Counted from the first letter of the stretch, positions 1 to 8,656 are shown. The stretch: DNA of 45,133 nt from Phenylobacterium sp. (GCF_030651755.1 NZ_JAUSBZ010000053.1:1-45133); one strand, 5' to 3'. Program-made: numbers and translations. The notes: generated by a model from the sequence alone, not told the origin.

Positions 1-1
1 G

Positions 2-244
2 ATGGATGAAGATGAAAGTGATGCCGATGTCACCGCCACCTTGTCTGCTTTCAGTATTAGCTCAATGACTGGCATCCCCCGCGAGACTGTCCGGCGGAAG
101 CTCCGGATCCTCGTGGACCGCGGTCTGATCACCCCTGGACCGGGTTCGGCCTTCAGCCTCACACTCGCCCGTGAGGAGATCAGCGAATTCGTTCGCCGGG
201 CCCAACCCCTGGAAACGTCCTATGACTGGGAGGCCCTCCAGTGA
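2..244 (+). CDS. Winged-helix DNA-binding protein, possibly 5'-truncated by the window edge
   Basis: Eighty residues are visible from an ATG at base 2. The frame may begin further left, so the true start is unknown. Residues 15-50 look like a winged helix-turn-helix: a helix ending SSMTGIPRETVRRKL (recognition helix), then a wing with RGLITPGPGSAFSLT. This pattern, in which a GIPRETVRRK helix reads DNA, is common in small alphaproteobacterial regulators. Its TGA overlaps the GTG of the next gene (GTGA), so the two are translationally coupled. The downstream partners are an unknown protein and a SciP-like protein, which suggests a regulatory operon. DNA binding is inferred from the fold pattern; the target is unknown. 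Confidence 0.65.
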   Translation: MDEDESDADVTATLSAFSISSMTGIPRETVRRKLRILVDRGLITPGPGSAFSLTLAREEISEFVRRAQPLETSYDWEALQ

Positions 245-951
245 CCCCAAACTCGCCTTCTGGCGCCGAAATAATCCACCTGACGTTGCGTCAAGATCTG
301 GGAGCCCTGGATCATCCCTCGCCGGCGGCGCCCTATTTCTTCGGCTCTGGCGTGCTCAGTGACGATGGTGAACATCGGGTGGTCGAGTACTGCCTGCTCG
401 ACACCTTCGCCACCATCGCGCTGAAGTTCCGCGCCGAGTGGACTGCCGGCTGGGTCGGAACGCGGAGCCGCTGGCAGCCCGGGTCCGAGGCCCTGGCCGG
501 CCTGTTGATGCTGCGCCTGGCCATCGCCCGCCAAACGGTGGTGATCGCCAGCCGGGAGGCCGACGAGTCACGCCTGCCTGTGGGCGCCCTCGAAGAAGCG
601 CGACGGGTCATGGTGGGAAAGGAGTTCTATGACGACCGCCAGATTCGGCGTCATGCGCCTGGCGCCTGCGCCCGCATGGCCGTCGTCCACGCCGAAGCCA
701 TAGAAAGTGAATTCACAGCCTTCCTGGTGGCCGCGCGGCTCCATGAGCTCTGGACCATCCGGGAGGCCACCCTGCGGGCGCCGCCGGAACTGGACGCGTC
801 AGCCGAGATCGTCGCCTTTCCCCTGGAAGAAAGCCGCAGCTTCGATCCCCGATCTGGCGGCGGCGATATTCGTCGCAGCCCCCTCTTCACCCGCCTTCTC
901 GACCCCTTTGGACTCACAGGCGCGCCAGCCCCGGAAGGGCGCCCCCAATGA
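241..951 (+). CDS. Unknown protein between two small DNA-binding proteins
   Basis: I do not recognise this 236-residue protein. The GTG start overlaps the stop of the upstream winged-helix gene, and its own TGA overlaps the ATG of the SciP-like gene (ATGA), so it is the middle of a three-gene coupled unit. It has no signal peptide and no convincing membrane segment. The middle (about residues 75-180) is rich in alanine, leucine and arginine and looks mostly helical. The C-terminal 35 residues are Pro/Gly-rich and probably disordered. The Caulobacterales-like codon use and the two coupled overlaps support it as a real gene. A regulatory partner role is only inference from its neighbours. Confidence 0.6.
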   Translation: MTPNSPSGAEIIHLTLRQDLGALDHPSPAAPYFFGSGVLSDDGEHRVVEYCLLDTFATIALKFRAEWTAGWVGTRSRWQPGSEALAGLLMLRLAIARQTVVIASREADESRLPVGALEEARRVMVGKEFYDDRQIRRHAPGACARMAVVHAEAIESEFTAFLVAARLHELWTIREATLRAPPELDASAEIVAFPLEESRSFDPRSGGGDIRRSPLFTRLLDPFGLTGAPAPEGRPQ

Positions 952-1286
952 GCCAGCCTGGAGACATCCTCCGCGCCGTGGTGGGCCCGCTGGGCTATCC
1001 GATCACCCGCGACACCCTGCCGCCGCCGGACACGGCCCGGTGGAACGCCCGGCGAAAGGCGGAGCTGCTTCTCGCCATTCGGGCGGAGTTGATCACCCTG
1101 CGCGAGGCCGTCAGCCTCTACAGGCTGTCGGCTGAGGAAATCGCCGGCTGGCTGGCCCTGTTTGAACGTCATGGTCTGGACGGCCTGAAGACCACAAGAG
1201 CCCAGACCTATCGCCAAGGCCGGACGCGGCCGCGTCTCCCCCCGACTCATGGCCGCGCCCAGCCCGTGGAGATCTCCGCCCGCTAG
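948..1286 (+). CDS. SciP-like DUF1153 family transcriptional regulator (paralogue)
   Basis: A 112-residue protein. Residues 24-92 carry the DUF1153 pattern: LPPPDTARWNARRKAEL, then AIRAELITLREAVSLYRLSAEEI, then HGLDGLKTTRAQTYRQ. In Caulobacter, SciP (small CtrA inhibitory protein) has this architecture (PPPNTKRW..RRKAEVV..., a helix-turn-helix, HGLAGLR.TR.QQYR) and represses CtrA-activated promoters. This copy differs in several positions and has a basic, Pro-rich tail after residue 90. It sits in an operon with a winged-helix protein, which is not how I recall canonical sciP being placed, so I read it as a divergent paralogue. The ATG overlaps the upstream TGA. Family assignment is firm; a link to CtrA or the cell cycle is inference. 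Confidence 0.82.
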   Translation: MSQPGDILRAVVGPLGYPITRDTLPPPDTARWNARRKAELLLAIRAELITLREAVSLYRLSAEEIAGWLALFERHGLDGLKTTRAQTYRQGRTRPRLPPTHGRAQPVEISAR

Positions 1287-1327
1287 AGCCCAGGCGACGA
1301 GCGAAAGGCTTCTCCGCTCATCTCGCC

Positions 1328-2134
1328 TTAGGCGGGGGTCTCCACGACCTGCACCTGACTGATCCCGGCGTGCGCCAGCACGTCGATGAGTTCAGCGAGC
1401 GTCGCCTCGACCTCCGCCGGGTCGCGACCGCGGATGACCAGGTTCGAACCAAAGCCTTCGGGACCATAAAAAGGATAGCTCCCCAGGGACAGGGCCGGAT
1501 GGGCCTTGGCCAGGCCCTCCAGGGGGGCTGCGATCGCGCCTTCGCCCGATCCCTCCACCCGCAGGGTGCGCGAAACCACCACCGCCCCGCCCTTCAGCCT
1601 TGGCCCCACATCCTGCAGCATGCCGCGCATGATCTGCGGCACGCCGGCCAGGACGAAGACATTGCCGATCATGAAGCCGGGCGGGCCCTGGACGGGATTG
1701 TTCACCAGCTCCCCGCCCACCGGCACCCGGGCCATCCGCCGGCGCGCGGCATTGATCTCTCCGCCCCAGCGGGCGGTCATCATGGCCAGGATGTCGGGAT
1801 GCTCATAGAGCGCGACGCCGAAGGCCGCGGCCACCGCATCGGCGGTGATATCGTCGTGGGTCGGGCCGATGCCGCCGGTGGTGATCACATAATTGTAGCG
1901 CGCGCGCAGGGCGTTCAGCGCCGCAACGATCTCCCCCAGATCATCGGAAACGGTGCGCGCCTCGGCCAGCTCCACCCCGTGGGCGCCGAGATATTTGGCG
2001 ATGTCGCCGAGATTGGTGTCCCGGGTGCGGCCCGACAGAATCTCATCGCCGATGATCAGGACTGCGGCGGTCACGCGGCCCTGGGTGAAGGGGTCGACGG
2101 CGCCGTCCGCCGGAGTGTCTGCGGTGCTGTCCAT
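1328..2134 (-). CDS. Competence/damage-inducible protein A, molybdopterin-binding-like N-terminal domain only (CinA N-domain)
   Basis: A 268-residue MoCF-like domain protein. It has the family hallmarks [19 protein letters not shown] (residues 23-41) and [18 protein letters not shown] (83-100), the nucleotide/pterin-binding loop of MoaB/MogA-like folds. In this family the N-domain acts as an ADP-ribose/CoA pyrophosphatase or is of unclear substrate. The C-terminal CinA domain (NMN deamidase) is missing here and occurs as a separate gene at 39405-39887. The first 15 residues are acidic and disordered. It is divergent from sfsA, with about 59 bases between the two start codons, so they probably share a promoter region. 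It should be cytoplasmic. Confidence 0.9.
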   Translation of the reverse strand: MDSTADTPADGAVDPFTQGRVTAAVLIIGDEILSGRTRDTNLGDIAKYLGAHGVELAEARTVSDDLGEIVAALNALRARYNYVITTGGIGPTHDDITADAVAAAFGVALYEHPDILAMMTARWGGEINAARRRMARVPVGGELVNNPVQGPPGFMIGNVFVLAGVPQIMRGMLQDVGPRLKGGAVVVSRTLRVEGSGEGAIAAPLEGLAKAHPALSLGSYPFYGPEGFGSNLVIRGRDPAEVEATLAELIDVLAHAGISQVQVVETPA

Positions 2135-2193
2135 CGTTGCGATCCTCGCCTAAACCCTGCCCTAACCTCAGACCCTACGGACTAGCGCGCCCC

Positions 2194-2895
2194 ATGGATT
2201 TCCCGCAACCGCTCAAGCGCGGTCAGCTCGTGCAACGCTACAAGCGCTTCCTGGCCGACATCGTGCTTGAGGACGGCAGCGAGATCACCGCCCACTGCCC
2301 CAATCCCGGCGCCATGCTGGGCCTGAACATGCCGGGGCTACCGGTCTGGGTCTCCCGCTCGCCGGACCCCAAGCGCAAGCTCGCCCATACCCTGGAACTG
2401 GTGGAGATCGATGGCGGCCTGGTGGGGATCAACACCATGCATCCCAACCGCCTCGTGGCCGAAGCCCTGGCGGCGGACGCCATCCCCGAACTCACCGGCT
2501 ACGCCACCCACCGCCGCGAAGTGAAGTACGGCCAGGCCAGCCGGGTCGATTTCCTGCTGGAGGCGCCCGACCGGCCCCGTTGCTGGCTGGAGATCAAGAA
2601 CTGCCATCTGCGGCGCACAGGAACCCTGGCGGAGTTTCCAGACTGCGTGGCGGCCCGGTCGACCAAACACCTGCGCGAGCTGGAAGCCATGGTCGCCGAG
2701 GGGGACCGCGCCGTGGCGCTGTTCGTCGTCCAGCGTACCGATTGTGACGCTTTTTCCGCCTGTCACGACCTCGATCCCGCCTTCGCCCGCGGGCTGGAGG
2801 CGGCGGCTGACGCCGGCGTCGAGGTGCTCGTCTATGGATGTGACCTCACCCCCGAACAGGTAAGGATCGCGCGCGCCATGACCTGGAGACGGTAG
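2194..2895 (+). CDS. sfsA: SfsA family protein (sugar fermentation stimulation protein A)
   Basis: From the ATG at 2194 this is 233 residues, matching the usual length of about 234. An upstream in-frame TTG at 2137 would add 19 residues without homology and is rejected. Family motifs: the N-terminal [15 protein letters not shown], then [14 protein letters not shown], then [12 protein letters not shown] and [10 protein letters not shown] (a PD-(D/E)xK-like nuclease core with D...E-x-K), and the late [18 protein letters not shown] strand (here [14 protein letters not shown]). SfsA is an OB-fold plus nuclease-like protein that binds DNA. The historical name comes from stimulating maltose genes in E. 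coli; a physiological role here is not known. Confidence 0.95.
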   Translation: MDFPQPLKRGQLVQRYKRFLADIVLEDGSEITAHCPNPGAMLGLNMPGLPVWVSRSPDPKRKLAHTLELVEIDGGLVGINTMHPNRLVAEALAADAIPELTGYATHRREVKYGQASRVDFLLEAPDRPRCWLEIKNCHLRRTGTLAEFPDCVAARSTKHLRELEAMVAEGDRAVALFVVQRTDCDAFSACHDLDPAFARGLEAAADAGVEVLVYGCDLTPEQVRIARAMTWRR

Positions 2896-2918
2896 GCGAG
2901 ATGGAGCAGGTCTGACGC

Positions 2919-4085
2919 CTACCGCCCCCGGGTCAGGGCGCGGTATTCGACCAGCCGTTCCTTGTCGCGCCGCACCTGGTCACCAATAGTGTTGTCCACG
3001 TCGAGGGAGGCGAAGCGGACCCAGCCGTCCAGGCCGAGCTTGTCCTTCACCGCCGCCGTGGGAGTCTGCCACTTGGCGTAGGACAGCCAGGACACAATCA
3101 CCCCCAGGACCAACGCCACAGCCTGCAGGCCGCGGAAACCAGCTGGGTTCACTTCCGGCGCCGGCCAGAAGGCGAAGACCACCAGCCAGATGATCAGCAC
3201 CAGCGGCGTCGTGAACCGGCCGACCCAGCGCATCCAGTAGCGTTCCCGCCGCACCCGCCACAACTCCATCTGGGCGTACTTTTCCAGATACTCCATGCGG
3301 GCGCCGATCCACATGACCAGCCGCGTCAGGAACAGGGCGCGCTGCCCCCAGCCCTTGCCGTCCATCTGGAACTGGGTCTCGGCCTGGTCCGACATGGCCC
3401 GGGCGTTGGTGAACAGGTTCTGCAACTCCCGCGTCCGCTGGACGATCTCGCGGGAGAGCTCATAGGAGTCGTTTTCCAGCCGGAACCGGTACTGGATGAA
3501 CAGTATGGCCGAGACGCCATAGAAGGCGCCCAGGGTGACCAGCATGCCCAGCACCGCCAGACCAAGCCCCTGAGCCTGATCGCCGGTCCAACGCGGGAAC
3601 AGGGTCGGCCCCAGGATCGCCAGGGCCGAAAATCCGACCAGGGCCAGCGCCTGAGTCAGACGCTTGATCCCCACATGCACGAGAAGCGCGCCGAACACCC
3701 GGCGGCCATAGCCGTGCACGCGGCCGCGGATGTCGGCGTCGACGGGAAAACGCTCCTCGATCTGCCGGGTGAAAAGGACGTGAAAGCGGTCGGGCTTGTT
3801 CTCGGTTTCCCAGAACGGAAAGATGTCCAGAGCCTGGTTGAAATACTGATCGATATTGGCGGAAATGACCTGGATCGCCTCAGGATCCATGGTGAAATAG
3901 TCGCTCTCCTGGATCGGACGCAGAATGCCGTCGCGAGCGGCGACTGGCTCTGGCCGCGTGGGCGGTGTGGGCGGCGGCGTCATGCGATTGGGAATGTCGG
4001 CCGCCCCCGGAGGCGGGGCGGGCTGGGCGGCGAATAGGGTCGGGTTCGGAGCGCCGGCGGCGCGCGTCTGGTCATCATCGGACAT
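2919..4085 (-). CDS. Unknown inner-membrane protein with four predicted membrane helices
   Basis: I do not recognise the family. From the ATG at 4085 it is 388 residues; an in-frame GTG at 4115 would add ten. Residues 1-65 are Pro/Ala-rich and probably disordered. A soluble segment (about 65-130) contains SDYFTMDPEAIQVISANIDQYFNQ and an FPFWETENKPDRFHVLF stretch. Two pairs of hydrophobic helices follow, near residues 145-205 and 290-345. They are separated by a charged, coiled-coil-like stretch (YELSREIVQRTRELQNLFTNARAMSDQ) and an aromatic/Arg-rich segment. The C-terminus is cytoplasmic-looking and charged. It faces sfsA tail-to-tail. The helix pairs around a coiled coil are compatible with a mechanical or scaffold membrane protein, but no function can be assigned. 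Confidence 0.7.
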   Translation of the reverse strand: MSDDDQTRAAGAPNPTLFAAQPAPPPGAADIPNRMTPPPTPPTRPEPVAARDGILRPIQESDYFTMDPEAIQVISANIDQYFNQALDIFPFWETENKPDRFHVLFTRQIEERFPVDADIRGRVHGYGRRVFGALLVHVGIKRLTQALALVGFSALAILGPTLFPRWTGDQAQGLGLAVLGMLVTLGAFYGVSAILFIQYRFRLENDSYELSREIVQRTRELQNLFTNARAMSDQAETQFQMDGKGWGQRALFLTRLVMWIGARMEYLEKYAQMELWRVRRERYWMRWVGRFTTPLVLIIWLVVFAFWPAPEVNPAGFRGLQAVALVLGVIVSWLSYAKWQTPTAAVKDKLGLDGWVRFASLDVDNTIGDQVRRDKERLVEYRALTRGR

Positions 4086-4395
4086 GGCGGACGCTTTGAC
4101 CCCCTTGAGCTGCACGGCGAAGCTTAGGATGCAGACACAGTTCGGACGACGGCGTTCTCTCCCAAGGCGAAGCCGCCCGGCTGATATCGCCGTTAACCTT
4201 GGCCTGCGGCAAGTCAGTTTCGAAGACTCTCAGCCGCCGCCAGAGCGCCCGCCGCCGCCGCACCGCGGCCTCGCCGGGTAGCGGCAGACGTTGAAGTTTT
4301 ATGCTAGGATTGCGACATAGCCTTCAATCAGACGTTTCGCCTGCGCCGCCGCAGTGGCTGGCTGACCGCAGACGAACCGGGAGTTTCGCACCGCC
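4086..4395. other. Divergent intergenic region upstream of map
   Basis: About 310 bases between the start of the unknown membrane protein and the start of map. It is GC-rich on the left (repeated cgccgccg) and more AT-rich around 4286-4320. No convincing gene or clear hairpin was seen. It must hold the promoters for both divergent genes; a loose AT-rich stretch at 4291-4310 is a possible promoter for map but matches the consensus poorly. Confidence 0.5.
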
Positions 4396-5220
4396 ATGAG
4401 CACCACCGACGTCCTCGAAGCCGAGTATCGCGACGGCCAGATTCGCACCCATGGGCCTGAGGGCTTTGAGGGCATGCGCAAGGCCGGCCGGTTGGCGGCG
4501 GAGTGCCTGGACATGCTGACCCCCCATGTGGTCCCGGGCGTCGTCACCGACGATCTCGACCGCATGGCCCGGGAGTTCATCCTCGACCACGGCGCCCTGC
4601 CCGCCTGCCTGTTCTACCGCGGCTATTCGAAGACGGTCTGCATCTCGGTCAATCACGTGGTCTGCCACGGCATTCCCGGTGAGCGCGTGCTGCGCGAGGG
4701 CGACATCGCCAATATCGACGTCACCTGCATTGTGGATGGCTGGCACGGCGACCACAGCCGGATGTACGGGGTCGGCCCCGTCTCGGCCCGATCAAAGCGG
4801 CTGGTGGAGGTGACCTATGAGTCCATCGCCCGCGGTATCGCCGCGGTGAAGCCCGGCGCCACAACCGGCGATATCGGCCACGCCATCCAGTCCTATGTGG
4901 AGTCCATGCGCTGCTCCGTGGTCCGCGACTTCTGCGGCCACGGCCTGGGCAAGGTGTTCCACGACGCCCCTAACATCCTTCACTTCGGCCAGCCCGGCCA
5001 GGGCGAGGTGCTGAAGGCGGGCATGTTCTTCACCATCGAACCCATGGTGAACCTGGGCAAGCCGGCGGTGAAGGTCCTGGCCGACGGCTGGACCGCCGTC
5101 ACCCGGGACAAGTCCCTGTCGGCCCAGTGCGAGCACTCCATCGGCGTGACCGAGGACGGAGCGGAGATCTTCACAGCCTCCCCGGCCGGCCTCTTCCAGC
5201 CGCCGATCGAAACGGCCTGA
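4396..5220 (+). CDS. map: Type I methionine aminopeptidase
   Basis: Removes the initiator methionine from nascent proteins in the cytoplasm. The 274-residue protein shows the full metal/catalytic set: His91 (in VCHGIPG), Asp108 (NIDVT), Asp119 (WHGDHSRMY), His182 (CGHGLG), Glu215 (FTIEPM) and Glu246 (CEHSIG). The length fits type I enzymes with a short N-terminal extension. It is followed by a strong hairpin and then by genes on the opposite strand, so it is probably monocistronic. radC lies 2.3 kb downstream beyond the LytTR/acyltransferase pair. No oddities. Confidence 0.97.
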   Translation: MSTTDVLEAEYRDGQIRTHGPEGFEGMRKAGRLAAECLDMLTPHVVPGVVTDDLDRMAREFILDHGALPACLFYRGYSKTVCISVNHVVCHGIPGERVLREGDIANIDVTCIVDGWHGDHSRMYGVGPVSARSKRLVEVTYESIARGIAAVKPGATTGDIGHAIQSYVESMRCSVVRDFCGHGLGKVFHDAPNILHFGQPGQGEVLKAGMFFTIEPMVNLGKPAVKVLADGWTAVTRDKSLSAQCEHSIGVTEDGAEIFTASPAGLFQPPIETA

Positions 5221-5221
5221 G

Positions 5222-5278
5222 GCGCTTTAGCCCGAACGCTGACGTCTGGCGTCGAAGGACGCCCTCTGGGCTGAGCGC
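5222..5278. terminator. Structured inverted repeat after map, likely bidirectional terminator
   Basis: Two nested stems lie between the convergent map and LytTR genes. The inner stem is GGCGTC/GACGCC (5248-5253 and 5258-5263) with a GAAG tetraloop. The outer arms are GCGCTTTAGCCC (5222-5233) and GGGCTGAGCGC (5268-5278), with one bulge. There is no T-run on either side, so it may be a folded 3' end rather than a classical intrinsic terminator. Confidence 0.5.
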
Positions 5279-5381
5279 AGAGGCCCTTCGCCGGCGGTCA
5301 TGACGGCAGGCTGTGCGCGCACCCCGCCGCCGCCGCTGGTTCAGGCCCTGGAAGCGGCGAACAGGCGGCGGGCGCCGATTG

Positions 5382-6293
5382 CTAGCGACGGCCCCGCCCA
5401 CCGAGGCGGCTCAGGGCGTCTGGATAGCGCCGTGACAGGGGCGCCGCGCCCTCGCCGAGCTCGATCTGGAAGTCGCCGGAGCCTTCCGGAACCAGCCCGG
5501 TGACCGCCGCGGCATTGACCAGCCACGAGCGGTGGGTGCGGACGAAGCCCGCCGGTCCCAGTTCTTGCTCCAAGGCCGACAGGGCGCTGCGCATCAGCGG
5601 ACGGCGGCCGTCGCGCAGGTGAAACTCGACATAGTTCCCCGCCGCGCTGATCGCCAAGACATCGGCGAGTTCCACGCGCACCAGCCGGGATCCATCGCGG
5701 ATGTCGAACAGCGCGGCCGGGGCGTCGTCCGCCGCCGGTCGCGGGGCGGCCAGGAGACCGGCGAAGAGGTAGGCGCCCACACACAGCCCATAGGCGATGA
5801 CGTCCTTCCCCGCTTCGAACGGAAAGGCGCCCAAGGTGGCCCAGGGGTCATAGGGCTGGCTCACCGCGGCGAACAGGACCAGCCGGAACAGGATGAAAAG
5901 GCCCACATGGGCGGCGGAGAAGGCCAGCGCCGCCGCCATATGGGAAAGCCCCTGCGCCCACCACGGCCCGTTTCGGGTTGCGCGCAGGATCGTCCAGGGC
6001 AGCCAGGCCAGCAGCGCGATCGACAGCCAGCTTGAGCCCTCATAGATGAGCTGTTCGCCCAGCCGGCCGCGCCCGTGCTGAGTGAATCCCACGACGTTCA
6101 GCAGGCAGACCGCGGCGGCCACCACCAGGATCACCGCCCAGCCGATCACCAGCTCCCTGTGGCCCTCAAGCCGCGACCGCAGGCCGCTGCGCCATTCGTC
6201 CCTGCTAGTGCGCCGCTTATCCCGGGAGGCTTTCTCCACCGGCGCGCCCTGCTGATGAGGAGGCTCATTCGCCTGAGAGGGAGACTGCGCCAT
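5382..6293 (-). CDS. Membrane-anchored LytTR-domain DNA-binding regulator
   Basis: From the ATG at 6293 it is 303 residues. The first ~55 are polar and basic. About four hydrophobic helices span residues 55-185 (VIGWAVILVVAAAVCLL, SWLSIALLAWLPWTIL, MAAALAFSAAHVGLFILF, DVIAYGLCVGAYLFAGLL). The last ~100 residues are a LytTR domain: RVELADVLAISAAGNYVEFHLRDG, then ALEQELGPAGFVRTHRSWLVNAAAV, the typical His-Arg-Ser-Trp-Leu-Val core. This class regulates genes directly from the membrane. Its start is uncertain: ATG 6293 overlaps the start of the divergent acyltransferase gene within one CATG, while GTG 6239, with an AGCAGGG upstream, would leave a 52-base gap. It probably regulates the neighbouring acyltransferase, which is inference. 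Confidence 0.85.
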   Translation of the reverse strand: MAQSPSQANEPPHQQGAPVEKASRDKRRTSRDEWRSGLRSRLEGHRELVIGWAVILVVAAAVCLLNVVGFTQHGRGRLGEQLIYEGSSWLSIALLAWLPWTILRATRNGPWWAQGLSHMAAALAFSAAHVGLFILFRLVLFAAVSQPYDPWATLGAFPFEAGKDVIAYGLCVGAYLFAGLLAAPRPAADDAPAALFDIRDGSRLVRVELADVLAISAAGNYVEFHLRDGRRPLMRSALSALEQELGPAGFVRTHRSWLVNAAAVTGLVPEGSGDFQIELGEGAAPLSRRYPDALSRLGGRGRR

Positions 6294-7488
6294 GAGCGAT
6301 CCGAGCCCGCGCCGATACGATCTGGACTGGATCCGCATCGGCGCCTTTTTCCTGCTGATCCTCTACCACGTGGGCATGTTCTACGTGCCCTGGGACTGGC
6401 ATGTGAAGAGCCCGCAGCCGGTCGCCTGGCTCGAGCCGGTGATGCTGCTGACCAATCCCTGGCGGCTGTCGCTGCTGTTCCTGGTCTCAGGGGCCGCGAC
6501 CCGGTTCATGGCCGACAAGCTGGCCGCCGGCGCCCTGGCCGGCCAGCGCACCGCCCGGCTGCTGCCGCCCCTGGTGTTTGGCATGCTGATCATCGTGCCG
6601 CCCCAGTCCTATTACGAGATCGTCGAGCAACTGGGATTCAGCGAGGGCTACCTCGCCTTTTACGGCCGCTATCTGACGGCCTCGGGCGGCTGGTGTGACG
6701 CGGGAGGCTGCCTGATCACGCCCACCTGGAACCACCTTTGGTTCGTCGCCTATCTCCTGGTCTATACGCTGGCCCTGGCGGCGCTGATCGCCTGGGCGAA
6801 GCCTGCCCTGCGTCGCCTGGAACAGGGTCTCGCCCGTCTGCCGGCCTGGGCCCTGCTGGTCTGCCCGATCATCGTCCTGGGTCTGGCGCGCGCGGTGCTG
6901 CTGCCGCGGTTTGGGATCACCCACGCCCTGGTGGACGACTGGTACAACCACGTCCTGTCCTTCAGCCTGTTTCTGTTCGGCTATCTGACCGCCAAGTCAG
7001 ACGACGTCCGGCGCCGCCTGATCAGCCTGCGCTGGCCAGCCCTGGCAGTGGCTCTGGTCGCCTATGGCCTGTTCAGCCTCTATGCCTGGACCTGGCGCGA
7101 GGCTGTAGCTGAGCCCGCCCCCGGCCTCGTCCTGGCCATGCGGTTCGTCTATGCGGTCGACCAGTGGGGCGCCATCGTCGCCATCCTTGGCTTTGGCGCC
7201 CGACACCTGAACCGTCCGCACCCGGCGCTGGCCTATCTGACCCTGGCGGTCTTCCCCTACTACATCGTCCACCAGAGCGTGATCGTCGTCGCCGGCCACC
7301 ACCTGGCGCAGTCGGGTTTGCCCCAGGGCCTTGAGGCGGGATTGCTGATTGGCGTGACGGTCGCCGCCTGCGGCCTCACCTACGAGGTCGTTCGACGGCT
7401 CGGCTGGCTGCGGCCGCTGTTTGGCCTGAAGTCCGAACAGCACAGCGCGCGGGGGCGCGAACAGGCCTTGCCAATTCAGAACGGATGA
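6292..7488 (+). CDS. Acyltransferase family 3 integral membrane protein
   Basis: A 398-residue membrane acyltransferase (OpgC/OafA-like superfamily). The N-terminal motif RRYDLDWIRIGAFFLLILYHV includes the conserved Arg and the essential His of the first helix. About ten hydrophobic segments follow, including LWFVAYLLVYTLALAALIAW, with FPYYIVHQSVIVV near the C-terminus, the typical late helix of this family. These enzymes move acyl groups across the membrane onto glycans, lipids or antibiotics; the substrate is unknown. A GAGGGAGA ribosome site precedes the ATG at 6292. It is divergent from, and head-overlapping with, the LytTR gene, suggesting a regulator-target pair. radC follows after 15 bases. 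Confidence 0.88.
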   Translation: MSDPSPRRYDLDWIRIGAFFLLILYHVGMFYVPWDWHVKSPQPVAWLEPVMLLTNPWRLSLLFLVSGAATRFMADKLAAGALAGQRTARLLPPLVFGMLIIVPPQSYYEIVEQLGFSEGYLAFYGRYLTASGGWCDAGGCLITPTWNHLWFVAYLLVYTLALAALIAWAKPALRRLEQGLARLPAWALLVCPIIVLGLARAVLLPRFGITHALVDDWYNHVLSFSLFLFGYLTAKSDDVRRRLISLRWPALAVALVAYGLFSLYAWTWREAVAEPAPGLVLAMRFVYAVDQWGAIVAILGFGARHLNRPHPALAYLTLAVFPYYIVHQSVIVVAGHHLAQSGLPQGLEAGLLIGVTVAACGLTYEVVRRLGWLRPLFGLKSEQHSARGREQALPIQNG

Positions 7489-7503
7489 GGAACATTTCGG
7501 CCC

Positions 7504-8244
7504 ATGACCGACGCTGCCGGCCTCTCTGAAGATCTGTCCCGCCAGGCCGACCTATGGGCCGCCGCCAGCGTCAGGCCGCATCATCTGGGTCATCGGGAGC
7601 GGTTGCGCGACCGGGCGTTGAGGGGCGGGATCGAGGCCCTGCCCGACTATGAGCTGCTGGAGATGCATCTCTTCCGCTCCATCCCCCGGGGGGACGTCAA
7701 GCCGCTGGCCAAGGCGCTGCTGACCAGGTTCGGCTCCCTGGCCGGCGTGCTGGGCGCCACCGTGGCCGAGCTGCGAACCGTGAAAGGGGTAGGCGAGGCC
7801 GTGGCCCTGGACCTGAAGCTGCTCCACCACACCGCGTTGCGCATCGGCCGCGAGCAAGTGGCCCGGCGCACCGTGATCACCTCGTGGGCGCAGCTGCTGG
7901 ACTATGTGAAGGTCGCCCTGGCCCATGAGGCCCGCGAGCAGTTCCGGGTGCTGTTCCTGGACAAGAAGAACCAGCTGATCGCCGACGAGGTGCAGAACCA
8001 CGGCACGGTGGACCATGCCCCGGTCTATCCCCGGGAGGTGATGCGCCGGGCGCTGGAGCTGTCAGCCAGCGCCATCATCCTGGTGCACAACCACCCCTCC
8101 GGCGATCCGACGCCGTCGACCACCGATGTGGATATGACCCGTCAGGTGATCGAGGCGGGCCGCGCCCTGCGCATTACCGTCCATGACCACCTGGTGGTGG
8201 GCCGCGACGGCGTGGCGAGCTTCAAGGCCCTGGGTCTGATGTGA
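7504..8244 (+). CDS. radC: RadC family JAB/MPN-domain protein
   Basis: A 246-residue protein. It has an N-terminal helix-hairpin-helix part ([16 protein letters not shown], then [17 protein letters not shown]) and a C-terminal JAMM metal motif [15 protein letters not shown] (His195, His197, Asp208). The family is named for E. coli RadC, whose assigned role in DNA repair is now doubted; metalloprotease or nuclease activity is predicted from the JAMM motif. It lies 15 bases after the acyltransferase gene in the same direction and is closed by a strong hairpin, so it may be co-transcribed with it. Confidence 0.95.
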   Translation: MTDAAGLSEDLSRQADLWAAASVRPHHLGHRERLRDRALRGGIEALPDYELLEMHLFRSIPRGDVKPLAKALLTRFGSLAGVLGATVAELRTVKGVGEAVALDLKLLHHTALRIGREQVARRTVITSWAQLLDYVKVALAHEAREQFRVLFLDKKNQLIADEVQNHGTVDHAPVYPREVMRRALELSASAIILVHNHPSGDPTPSTTDVDMTRQVIEAGRALRITVHDHLVVGRDGVASFKALGLM

Positions 8245-8261
8245 GGCCTGAGAGGCCCGTT

Positions 8262-8283
8262 GGGCGCGGAACGAACCGCGCCC
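8262..8283. terminator. Perfect 8-bp hairpin between convergent genes
   Basis: GGGCGCGG (8262-8269), six-base loop AACGAA, then CCGCGCCC (8276-8283). It lies 18 bases after the radC stop and 13 bases beyond the end of the facing gene, so it can serve both. No T-run is present. Confidence 0.6.
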
Positions 8284-8296
8284 TGGCATGGGTCGT

Positions 8297-8656
8297 CTAC
8301 TGGCGCGCCTTGCGGGCGGCGTAGCGACGGTCGCGGGCTTCTTTCTGCTCGGCCTTGGTCAGGGCCTTGCGGGCCTTGCGTTCGCCGCGCTTGGCGTCGA
8401 GAGCTTCGGCGGCGACGGCTTCTTCCGCGAGGCGGGCGGCCTCTTCGGCTTCGGCGGCGGCCTGCTTCTTGGCGTCCTTGGCCGCCTGGCGCTCCTGGCG
8501 CACGCGCTCCAGTTCGGCTTCGCGCAGGGCCGCGCGTTCAGCAAACTGCGGGTCGGACACGGCCGCCTTGGGCTTCATCTTGGCCAGCAGGGCCTTCTTG
8601 GCCTCCGCGGCGGTCTTCAGGCGTTCAGAGAAACCCGTGCGTTCGTCTTGGTTCAT
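8297..8656 (-). CDS. Small Ala/Lys/Glu-rich coiled-coil protein (DUF6481-like)
   Basis: A 119-residue protein made almost entirely of charged helix: GFSERLKTAAEAKKALLAKM, then long A/E/K/R stretches such as AAKDAKKQAAAEAEEAARLAEE, ending in a basic tail RRYAARKARQ. The N-terminal FxERxxxAxxAKKALLxK pattern matches small alphaproteobacterial DUF6481-type proteins, as I remember them. The basic tail suggests nucleic-acid or ribosome contact, but no role is established. Its ATG overlaps the stop of the upstream small gene (ATGA), so the two form a coupled pair. A short hairpin lies beyond its stop. Confidence 0.72.
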   Translation of the reverse strand: MNQDERTGFSERLKTAAEAKKALLAKMKPKAAVSDPQFAERAALREAELERVRQERQAAKDAKKQAAAEAEEAARLAEEAVAAEALDAKRGERKARKALTKAEQKEARDRRYAARKARQ

